Assembly (NCBI GenBank): GCA_003252455.1
Contig: QKED01000007.1
Coordinates: 1-64,000, forward strand
Length of the DNA stretch: 64,000 bases
Reading direction: 5' to 3'
Origin: Gammaproteobacteria bacterium
GTDB lineage: Bacteria > Pseudomonadota > Gammaproteobacteria > Thiohalomonadales > Thiohalomonadaceae
Of the stretch, positions 1 through 6,890 are shown piece after piece. The notes under the pieces are model-generated. The model did not search any database, had not been told where the DNA came from, and saw only the letters and a list, made by a program, of their open reading frames with translations. The translations under genes were made by a program, and so were the position numbers. The number at the start of each line of letters is the position of its first letter. Position 1 is the first letter of the stretch.

Positions 1-40
1 CGAGTGCTTGGGTGAACAGTGCGGTAGTGGGGTCGCTCAT
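1..40 (-). CDS. possible 5' end of a gene cut by the window start
   Basis: An ATG at 38-40 on the minus strand opens a frame that runs off the left edge after 13 codons (MSDPTTALFTQAL). It starts 24 bases after the stop of the upstream minus-strand gene, and a weak GGA lies about nine bases before the ATG. This is too short to assign to a family. It could equally be chance. Confidence 0.25.
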   Translation of the reverse strand, partial: MSDPTTALFTQAL

Positions 41-64
41 GGGATCGTCCAGATGGGGGATTGA

Positions 65-1066
65 CTACGTGTTCAACACAAGATGTGGTGGTCGTGGTAA
101 GCCGTTGATCTTAGCGTCTACCCACACTGATCGCGAAAGAGCCAAGCTTTGCCACATGCTGCCTTGGTAGGGTGCCGGATACAATTGCCCTGCGGTCATG
201 GTCAGCGCTATCGTTGGGTCATAATACATGCGGATGCCTATAGAGCCATCCGCCTGGCCCACAAGCAGAAAACTCTGCCAGGTATTTCCTGCATATTCGT
301 ACGGATATACCGCGTTAGCGTGCATGGTTAAAGCGATAGTGTCGTCATAGTACATGCGGATACCTTGTGACCCATCGGCTTGGCCCACCAAGCGCAGGCT
401 CTGCGATGCGATACCGCTATACGGGGCTGAATAGGCACTTTGCGGATTCATTGTAAGGGATGGGAGTCCGACTACCGGAGGTGGAAGTACCAGCGCAGGA
501 TCGATATACCCGCTGGTTACTCGTGCTACCTGGTACCAGTCCAATTGAGAGCCGGAGAGATCGGACATGGAGTTCGATGTCCAGCCGTCATAGGCGTAGC
601 CGATATCATCGCCCTTTCTCCAGGTATATTGATTATCCGTGCAGTCTCTATTGACGGTTAGCTGATAATGCACTTGGAGTGGTGACCAGGTATCGAGGCG
701 AACCGCCCAGCTATGCACCGCCATCGACTCTGGCTCTCTAGAGCATGGGCTGGTCCACCAGCGCCAGGGGGCGGAGCGAAAGTCGGCCTTAAAGCCCCAT
801 GTTTGCGAGCAAAAGGTAGGGCCCCATCCAGGTTGATACCCCGCACAGCTCGGCTCTGGTAGTACCTCAAAATAGAATTTTTCATGATTCATGCCGGTAT
901 CATGCCCATCGATCTCGATGTGGGCCGTGTAGGCGGTGCTGTTTCCATCATCGTTTGGTGCCCACATGGTGCCTCTTTTTTGGTCGTTTTGATCGGCGAT
1001 GGCGTGGGTTGTCACTAATCCTGTCAATAGCACCGCAACGATAGTGCTAGATATTTTGTTGCTCAT
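65..1066 (-). CDS. secreted protein of unknown family with internal tandem repeats
   Basis: The product is 333 aa and I do not recognise the family. The start at 1066 was chosen over a longer frame because it opens directly onto a signal peptide (MSNKISSTIVAVLLTGLVTTHAIA), so export is likely. The first two thirds are rich in Trp and Tyr. Four cysteines there (PSCAG, TFCSQ, SPCSR, RDCTD) could form two disulfides. The C-terminal third holds two copies of a unit of about 40 residues, each containing LVGQADGS-GIRMYYD-TIALTM followed by a Tyr/Pro-rich stretch and WQS. Base composition and codon use look less GC-rich than in the neighbours, which suggests acquired or fast-evolving DNA. No function can be offered beyond a secreted, possibly ligand-binding or surface protein. 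Confidence 0.7.
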   Translation of the reverse strand: MSNKISSTIVAVLLTGLVTTHAIADQNDQKRGTMWAPNDDGNSTAYTAHIEIDGHDTGMNHEKFYFEVLPEPSCAGYQPGWGPTFCSQTWGFKADFRSAPWRWWTSPCSREPESMAVHSWAVRLDTWSPLQVHYQLTVNRDCTDNQYTWRKGDDIGYAYDGWTSNSMSDLSGSQLDWYQVARVTSGYIDPALVLPPPVVGLPSLTMNPQSAYSAPYSGIASQSLRLVGQADGSQGIRMYYDDTIALTMHANAVYPYEYAGNTWQSFLLVGQADGSIGIRMYYDPTIALTMTAGQLYPAPYQGSMWQSLALSRSVWVDAKINGLPRPPHLVLNT

Positions 1067-1777
1067 TGTATTTCCAATAGAGATGGTGATTGAGGATAGG
1101 GCGTAAATCGAACGCAGAAAGTGACTGCTGTGGGAACATATCCGAGTAGAAACGAGACCTGCAACGCCGTAGATTCCCTTATTCGATTTCTGGGTTGTCC
1201 GGGCAATAGCCATCTCGATGTAAGCAGAGCCTACGTTGTTCGCGTGTGTGGATGGGGTATTGGTTGTGGTTTGTCGTTGATGTTTTTTGTCGCATGTCAG
1301 GCGGTTTTTGCTGATATTTGGCAGCAAAACGAGGATGGCCAGCGTGGTCGCGCTTGAATAGGCCGCGTCGCGGGGTATGGGTATGTCTAGAACTCGACTG
1401 GATATCTCTCAAATGGTAAGACAATTCTTACCCTGTTCCGGGTGTAGTGCATCAGCTAAAAGTATCAAGCAACTGACGACTCGGCTCTTTGTATTTAACC
1501 GGCGGGGTGGCGAGTTTGCGGTCGTGGATCGGAGGGGGGCGCGCAGTTGCACGGCCGGTGTGAGTGATTGCGGCTGCTGCACGCTGAGCACGTGCGCGTG
1601 GCTGACCGAGGTGTCGGGGTGATCGAGCGGGTGTCTACCGGGCCAGTGGCCTGGTTGGATTCTGGTGACCTAGCGCAGAGAGGGCACGGATGGGGAGGGG
1701 AGGGTGCGGTGCTTCGCTACTGGATGTAGGTGGCGGGGGTGTCGACCTCGATAGGTCGACACTGCGCAGTCTCGACC
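1067..1777. other. 711-base non-coding stretch
   Basis: No frame here has a plausible start, ribosome site and protein-like composition. The short frames are low-complexity products of GC-rich sequence. The left part is less GC-rich and presumably carries the promoter of the unknown secreted gene. The right end holds a perfect hairpin (see 1739-1762). Confidence 0.5.
1739..1762 (-). terminator. hairpin downstream of fghA
   Basis: GTGTCGACC pairs with GGTCGACAC around a six-base loop, giving a perfect 9-bp stem about 16 bases past the fghA stop on the minus strand. There is no run of U after it, so it is either a weak terminator or an mRNA 3' stabiliser. Confidence 0.4.
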
Positions 1778-2614
1778 TCAGGCCAGCAGGGCCTTGGCGT
1801 GGTAGGCGAGATGCTCGCCGATGAAGGTGCCGATAAAGTGGTAGCTGTGGTCGTAGCCCTCCTGACGACGCAGGGTCAGGGGGAAACCGCGTTCGGCACA
1901 GATCGCCTCTAGGTCTTGCGGGTAGAGCTGCTCGGCGAGGAACTCATCCCCTGTGCCCTGGTCGATGAAGAGCGGGATCTTCTCGGCCCCGGCGCGGATC
2001 AGCTCGACCGCGTCGTAGCGCTTCCAGCTCTCTTTGTCGTCGCCGAGGTAGGCACCGAAGCACCCCTCACCCCAGCCACAAATAGTCGGGTGGCAGATGG
2101 GTGAGAAGGCCGAAACAGAGCGATAGGCCCCCGCCTCCTTGAGCGCGCAGATGAGCGCACCGTGGCCGCCCATGGAGTGACCGGTGATCGACTTCACCCC
2201 TGGGATCAGCGGCAGCTCGGCCTCCACCAGCACGGGCAGCTCGCGCGTGACGTAGTCGTACATCTGGTAGTGCTGGCTCCACGGCGCCTGGGTGGCGTTG
2301 ACGTAGAAGCCCGCACCCTTGCCCAGGTCGTAGCGCTCCGGCACGTCGGGCACATCGTCCCCGCGCGGGCTGGTGTCGGGCATCACCAGGGCGATGCCCA
2401 GCTCGGCGGCGTAGCGCTGGGCCCCGGCCTTGGTGCGCACGTTGTCGTCGGTGCAGGTGAGGCCGGAGAGCCAGTAGACCGCGGGCACCTTGCCCTCGGC
2501 GGCCTGCGGCGGCAGGTAGACCGAGAAGGTCATCGTGCAGTTGCAGGTGCTGGAGTCGTGCGTATAGCGGTTGAGCCAGCCGCCGAACTCCTTGATGCTT
2601 TCGATGAGTTGCAT
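1778..2614 (-). CDS. fghA: S-formylglutathione hydrolase
   Basis: This cytoplasmic esterase hydrolyses S-formylglutathione to formate and glutathione, the second step of glutathione-dependent formaldehyde oxidation. The 278-aa product has the usual family length and an alpha/beta-hydrolase fold. The nucleophile elbow is GHSMGGHG with Ser147, and the expected triad partners are Asp223 (GTGDEF) and His256 (YDHSYHF). Start choice: an in-frame GTG lies nine bases upstream, but the ATG at 2614 has TGAGGTGG correctly spaced before it and matches the family N-terminus. It begins only about 10 bases after the frmA stop, so the two genes form one transcript. A hydrolase beside its partner dehydrogenase makes the assignment secure. 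Confidence 0.95.
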   Translation of the reverse strand: MQLIESIKEFGGWLNRYTHDSSTCNCTMTFSVYLPPQAAEGKVPAVYWLSGLTCTDDNVRTKAGAQRYAAELGIALVMPDTSPRGDDVPDVPERYDLGKGAGFYVNATQAPWSQHYQMYDYVTRELPVLVEAELPLIPGVKSITGHSMGGHGALICALKEAGAYRSVSAFSPICHPTICGWGEGCFGAYLGDDKESWKRYDAVELIRAGAEKIPLFIDQGTGDEFLAEQLYPQDLEAICAERGFPLTLRRQEGYDHSYHFIGTFIGEHLAYHAKALLA

Positions 2615-2624
2615 CCCGCCCACC

Positions 2625-3734
2625 TCAGAAGATGATCACGGAGCGGATGCTCTCGCCGCTGTGCATCAGGTCGAAGGCGCGGTTGATATCTTCGAGGCCC
2701 ATGGTGTGGGTGACCATGGCGTCGATCTCGATCTCGCCGCTGAGGTAGCGGTCCACATAGCCGGGCAGCTCGCTGCGCCCCTTGACGCCGCCGAAGGCGG
2801 TGCCCTTCCAGGTGCGCCCGGTGACCAGCTGGAACGGACGGGTGCTGATCACCTCGCCCGCACCGGCCACGCCGATGATGGTCGAGACGCCCCAGCCCAT
2901 GTGGCAGCACTCCAGCGCCTCGCGCATCACGTGCACATTGCCGATGCACTCGAAGGAGTAGTCGACGCCGCCCTTGGTCATCTCGACGATCGCCTCGGTG
3001 ACGCTGCCGCTCAGCTCCTTGGGGTTGACGAAGTCGGTGGCGCCGAGCGCCTTGGCCATCTCCCACTTACCGGGGTTGATGTCCACCGCGATGATGCGGC
3101 TCGCCTTGGCCATCACCGCCCCCTGGACGCAGGAGAGGCCGATGCCGCCGAGGCCGAACACCGCCACCGTGGAGCCCGGCTCCACCTTGGCGGTGTTGAG
3201 CACCGCGCCGATGCCGGTGGTGACGCCGCAGCCGAGCAGGCAGACCTTCTCCAGCGGTGCCGCCTTGTTGATCTTGGCCAGGGCGATCTCCGGCACCACG
3301 GTGTACTCGGAGAAGGTGGAGCAGCCCATGTAGTGGTAGATCGGCTTGCCGTTCATGGAGAAGCGGCGGGTGTGGTCGGGCATATAGCCGGTCCAGACGG
3401 TGCCGGCGATGGACTGGCAGAGGTTGGTCTTGGTCGAGCGGCAGTACTCGCACTCGCCGCACTCGGGGATGTAGAGCGGGATGACGTGGTCGCCCGGCTT
3501 GAGGTTCTTCACCCCTGGGCCGCATTCGACCACTTCGCAGCCCCCTTCGTGGCCCAGCACGCTGGGGAAGACCCCCTCGGGGTCGTTGCCGGAGAGGGTG
3601 AAGGCGTCGGTGTGGCAGACGCCGGAGGCGACCACCTTCAGCAGGACCTCGCCCTCCTTGGGGCCCTCGACGTCGATCAGTTCGATGGAGAGGGGCTTTT
3701 TCGCCTCCCAGGCGACAGCGGCGCGTGCCTTCAT
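2625..3734 (-). CDS. frmA: S-(hydroxymethyl)glutathione dehydrogenase (class III alcohol dehydrogenase)
   Basis: This enzyme oxidises S-hydroxymethylglutathione, the spontaneous adduct of formaldehyde and glutathione, to S-formylglutathione with NAD+. The 369-aa product is full length. Catalytic zinc ligands are visible at Cys40 and His62 (GHEGG), with the third near Cys169. The structural zinc lobe has Cys92, Cys95, Cys98 and Cys106. The Rossmann motif GLGGIG is at 194-199. AAGGA precedes the ATG. It leads an operon with fghA and is divergent from a TetR regulator. Its promoter (3810-3838) contains a palindrome that could be the regulator's operator, so induction by formaldehyde or a related electrophile is a reasonable inference. 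Confidence 0.97.
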   Translation of the reverse strand: MKARAAVAWEAKKPLSIELIDVEGPKEGEVLLKVVASGVCHTDAFTLSGNDPEGVFPSVLGHEGGCEVVECGPGVKNLKPGDHVIPLYIPECGECEYCRSTKTNLCQSIAGTVWTGYMPDHTRRFSMNGKPIYHYMGCSTFSEYTVVPEIALAKINKAAPLEKVCLLGCGVTTGIGAVLNTAKVEPGSTVAVFGLGGIGLSCVQGAVMAKASRIIAVDINPGKWEMAKALGATDFVNPKELSGSVTEAIVEMTKGGVDYSFECIGNVHVMREALECCHMGWGVSTIIGVAGAGEVISTRPFQLVTGRTWKGTAFGGVKGRSELPGYVDRYLSGEIEIDAMVTHTMGLEDINRAFDLMHSGESIRSVIIF

Positions 3735-3809
3735 GATTGGGTTCCTTTCGGGTTTGTGCTCGGTACGGATGGATGCCGGATGTGTCCGGTCTGGGTGTGA
3801 TGGGGCATA

Positions 3810-3838
3810 AAAATAGAACGAATGTTCATTGCGGTCAA
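3810..3838 (-). promoter_or_regulatory. predicted sigma70 promoter of frmA-fghA
   Basis: On the minus strand, TTGACC (3833-3838) is followed after exactly 17 bases by TATTTT (3810-3815). The -35 is five of six to consensus. It lies about 75 bases before the frmA start. The palindrome at 3812-3830 sits between the two hexamers. Confidence 0.65.
3812..3830. promoter_or_regulatory. candidate TetR-family operator between frmA and tetR
   Basis: The sequence AATAGAACGAATGTTCATT is an imperfect inverted repeat, with half sites AAT(A)GAAC and GTTCATT around a GAAT centre. Size and composition are typical of TetR-family operators. It lies inside the frmA promoter spacer and just upstream of the -10-like element of the divergent regulator, so one bound repressor could control both genes. 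Confidence 0.6.
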
Positions 3839-3857
3839 CTATTGGGTTAGGCTTACG

Positions 3858-3863
3858 TATAAT
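3858..3863 (+). promoter_or_regulatory. -10 element of the tetR gene
   Basis: A perfect TATAAT lies 34 bases upstream of the tetR ATG. No good -35 hexamer is present at 17-18 bases (the sequence there is GTCAACT), so the promoter is probably weak. The candidate operator is 27 bases upstream. Confidence 0.45.
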
Positions 3864-3897
3864 TCAGCGCCGCTGTCGCCCGGCGCGAGGAACAACC

Positions 3898-4494
3898 ATG
3901 CCCTACCTGAAGAAATGCACCCCGGAAAACGAGCCGGTGGATTGCCGCATCCTCACCGCCGCGCTGGAGCTGTTCGTCGAGCGGGGCTACCACAACGTCT
4001 CGGTGCACGATGTGCAGAAGCGCGCCAACGTCAGCATCGGCTCCATCTACAACCACTTCGGCGGCAAGGAGGGGATCGCCAAGGCGCTCTACCACCACCT
4101 GATCAACGAGTTCGATGAGCTGGTGCAGGACGTGCTGGCCGAGGCGAGCGGGGCGCGGGCGCGCTGCAACCTGATCATCCAGCGCCTCTTCGAGTACACC
4201 GAGACGCGCCGCCACATCATCGCCTACATGCTCCATGCCAAGCACCGCGAGTTCATGCCCGAGGAGCCGCCGCTGTGTAGCTCCAGCCCCTTCGTCGCCC
4301 TGCGCGACATCGTGCGCCAAGGGATGGAGGACGGCGAGATCCGCCAGGGCGACCCCTGGGTCATCACCTCGGTGCTCTTTGGCGGGGCGATTCGGCTGGT
4401 CCAGCTGCGCCTGGATGGCGTCATTGACGCGCCCCTGATGACGCACTATGAAGAGCTGGTCGAGGCCACCTGGCAAGGACTCGGCTCCGCTTGA
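3898..4494 (+). CDS. TetR-family transcriptional regulator, likely of the formaldehyde operon
   Basis: This 198-aa protein is a typical TetR repressor in size. The N-terminal helix-turn-helix covers roughly residues 15-60, with the recognition part VSIGSIYNHFGGKEG at about 45-59. The rest is the helical ligand-binding and dimer domain. The ATG at 3898 is preceded by GCGAGGAA; longer in-frame starts would read through the promoter. It is divergent from frmA-fghA with a palindrome in the shared region, so it probably represses that operon and itself. The N-terminus is Met-Pro with cysteines at positions 7 and 16. The unrelated sensor FrmR uses Pro2 and a cysteine to trap formaldehyde, so chemistry of that kind is possible here, but this is speculation. 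Confidence 0.85.
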   Translation: MPYLKKCTPENEPVDCRILTAALELFVERGYHNVSVHDVQKRANVSIGSIYNHFGGKEGIAKALYHHLINEFDELVQDVLAEASGARARCNLIIQRLFEYTETRRHIIAYMLHAKHREFMPEEPPLCSSSPFVALRDIVRQGMEDGEIRQGDPWVITSVLFGGAIRLVQLRLDGVIDAPLMTHYEELVEATWQGLGSA

Positions 4495-5151
4495 CAACGA
4501 CCCACCCGAGTTCGACCTCTGCCCTGTCGACCCTCCCCTGAGTGTGCAGCGACCCGCCCGGTGAGGTGGGCGTACCCACCACACCCCGCCGATACATGCC
4601 ACCTCCAGCGTGCGTATCCCTCCGCCCGGTCATTCTTGTATTGAGAGTAGTGAGTTGTGGCGGTGAATCTCACCTTTCTATCTCCATCTCCATGTTCTAC
4701 ACGATGGTTGCGATCGGCCCTGTGGTCATGTACTCGACAGCTAGATGTGTCTGTCGTGCATAGACCACCATCCCACCTTCTACGGACCGTCGTCTATGGT
4801 CGTTGGGTTTGCTCGAATAGATGCGAAAACGCCGAATGACCTAGGTCGTAGACTACGATTATTGTCTAGGGTGACAGGTGCGCAGCGCGGTTTTTATACT
4901 CACAAATACGTGGGGTGCACAGTTACACCTGTGGGGCTTGTTACGGCCTTTAATGGTCTGATTTGATGCGGCGTGGATACCCTTGGTCGTCGCTCTGGTC
5001 AAGGCCACCGCTGCCTGTCGGCAGATGAACATGGCCCCGAGACAGCGTCTATCCGCACCCCATCCCACAGCGACTCTTTTCATCCTCACCGCGTTCGGTG
5101 GGTCGAGCGTGTTGGGCACGTTGAGCGTAGCAATAACGACGGAGAGTTCTC
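4495..5151. other. 657-base non-coding stretch before the sulfatase
   Basis: No convincing gene is seen. Short frames on both strands lack ribosome sites and conserved-looking sequence. A candidate promoter for the sulfatase lies at 4871-4900, leaving a leader of about 245 bases. The region is less GC-rich than the flanking genes. Confidence 0.5.
4871..4900 (+). promoter_or_regulatory. possible promoter of the sulfatase gene
   Basis: GTGACA (4871-4876), an 18-base spacer and TATACT (4895-4900). Both hexamers differ from consensus by one base. The distance to the gene is long, so this is tentative. Confidence 0.35.
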
Positions 5152-6843
5152 ATGAAACTGCAAAGGATCGGCAATACCCTATTGCTGTTATTACCCCTGA
5201 GCTCGGTGGTATGCGCCGAGGCGGCTGTCGAGGCGACGACACCCAAGCCAAAATATAACGTCATCTACTTCCTCGCCGACAATCTCGGAATGGGGGAGTT
5301 GAGCGGTTATAGCGGTGGACCGCTGCGTGGTGCCACCACCACGCACCTCGATGATTTCGCCAATCAGGGTATGAAGCTCCTCAACTTCGCCCCCGAGTCT
5401 CAATGCACTCCGTCGCGCTCGGCGTTGATGACGGGGCGCTACTCCATCCGCTCGGGTAATCAGCGCGGGCCGAGCAAACTGCGCGATGTGGCCAGTGGTC
5501 TGGTCTCCTGGGAGCGGACCATCGCGGATGTCTTCTCCGACGGGGGCTACAGGACCTTTATCGTCGGCAAGTGGCACATTGGTAATGCGGATGGGCGTTG
5601 GCCCACTGACCACGGCTTCGACGAGTGGTATGGCATCACCGACTCCTACGGTGAGTCCACCTGGCCGAGCGACCCCTACTATCGCGGCAAGGTCGCCGTT
5701 CAGGCCGATAAAGACAACGCCAGCGGACTGACTGCCCCGCTGATCGACCCGAGTCTGCACACCGAGGACGGTGAGCGCGACCTGCAATCTTGTGCCCCCT
5801 ACCAGACGGTGAGCCTGGCCGAGGACTCCCGCGATCCGGTAGTCACCGTGATGCACTCGGTGCGCACGCCGTTACCCGGTGGCAGCTACAAGGTCGAGAG
5901 CGCCTCCCTGTGTATGCTGGACCAGAGCGTGCGTCGCGACATCGACCGCGTCTATCTCGACAAGGCCAAGGCGTTTATCGAGCAGGGGCTGAGTGGGCCG
6001 GACAAGAAGCCCTTCTTCCTCTACTTCAACCACTCCATGATGCACATGCCCAACATCCCCAGGCTGCGTTACAGCGGCAGCACGGGGCGGGGTGATTGGG
6101 CCGACTCCTTGGCGCAACTCGATGGCGACTTCGGCGAGCTGATGGCGTTTCTGGAGAAGAGGGGGCTGCGGGAGAACACCATCGTGGTCTTCTCGGGCGA
6201 CAACGGGCCTGAAGACTACGAGTTGTGGCGCGGTGACGCTGGCCATTGGGCTGGCTCTTACTTCACGGGCATGGAGGGGTCACTGCGTACCCCGGCGATG
6301 ATCCGCTTCCCGCACAAGGTGGCCGAGGGGCAGGTGAGTAACGAGATCGTCCATATCACCGATATGTTCACTACCTTGATCCGCTGGGTCGGGCTGGAGG
6401 TGCCGAACGACCGCGTCATCGACGGTCGCGACCAGCGCCACTTCTTCGAGGGTGCGCAGTCCTGCTCCAACCGCGTCAGCTTCCCCTACTGGCTCGGCGA
6501 CACCCTCTACGGCATCAAGTGGCACGACTTCAAGGCGGTCAATGTGCTGCAGCGCCACCTCAGTGACCCTGCGCTGGTACTGCCGACCCCGAATATCGTC
6601 AATCTGGACAGCGACCCGAAGGAGACCCGCCCGTTCGATCTCCCCTATCTGCACACCTGGGTCGCCGAGCACGCGCAGGAGACGCTGGTCGATTATCAGC
6701 AGAGTGTACTCTGCGAGTCGCTCATCAAACCCAATGCGGCCCTGGATACCCTGCCGCAGTACGCCTCGGACTCCTGTGCGCAGCGCTTCAGCCCGGCCGC
6801 CGCGCCGGCTCTCCTGAGCCGGGAGGCGTGTGCCGCGCAGTGA
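5152..6843 (+). CDS. exported sulfatase of the arylsulfatase A family
   Basis: Formylglycine sulfatases hydrolyse sulfate esters. The 563-aa product has a signal peptide (hydrophobic stretch at 10-20, likely cleavage near residue 24), so it should act in the periplasm. The active-site signature CTPSRSALMTGR starts at Cys85, the residue converted to formylglycine; the Cys-X-Pro-Ser-Arg core is intact. Metal-binding elements are visible as LADNLG (Asp43) and SGDNGPED near 350, and NHSMMHMP supplies the usual histidines. GGAGAG precedes the ATG. No formylglycine-generating enzyme gene is adjacent. The natural substrate cannot be told from sequence. The next gene, on the same strand, encodes a multihaem cytochrome. 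Confidence 0.9.
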   Translation: MKLQRIGNTLLLLLPLSSVVCAEAAVEATTPKPKYNVIYFLADNLGMGELSGYSGGPLRGATTTHLDDFANQGMKLLNFAPESQCTPSRSALMTGRYSIRSGNQRGPSKLRDVASGLVSWERTIADVFSDGGYRTFIVGKWHIGNADGRWPTDHGFDEWYGITDSYGESTWPSDPYYRGKVAVQADKDNASGLTAPLIDPSLHTEDGERDLQSCAPYQTVSLAEDSRDPVVTVMHSVRTPLPGGSYKVESASLCMLDQSVRRDIDRVYLDKAKAFIEQGLSGPDKKPFFLYFNHSMMHMPNIPRLRYSGSTGRGDWADSLAQLDGDFGELMAFLEKRGLRENTIVVFSGDNGPEDYELWRGDAGHWAGSYFTGMEGSLRTPAMIRFPHKVAEGQVSNEIVHITDMFTTLIRWVGLEVPNDRVIDGRDQRHFFEGAQSCSNRVSFPYWLGDTLYGIKWHDFKAVNVLQRHLSDPALVLPTPNIVNLDSDPKETRPFDLPYLHTWVAEHAQETLVDYQQSVLCESLIKPNAALDTLPQYASDSCAQRFSPAAAPALLSREACAAQ

Positions 6844-6890
6844 GCACCGCGACGAACCGTGGGTGTTAGGGCCGTCGGCCCGGGGATGTG

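Noticed and set aside
1377-1622. 81-codon plus-strand frame in the gap before fghA
   Set aside because: No ribosome site, Ser/Arg/Cys-rich random-like composition, and an antisense frame of similar length exists.
2571-3800. 409-codon plus-strand frame opposite frmA
   Set aside because: It is a mirror of the GC-rich frmA coding strand, rich in His, Ala, Asp and Val, with no motif. The minus-strand dehydrogenase is certain.
4542-4966. short overlapping plus-strand frames before the sulfatase
   Set aside because: Composition is not protein-like, no ribosome sites are present, and they overlap one another in different frames.
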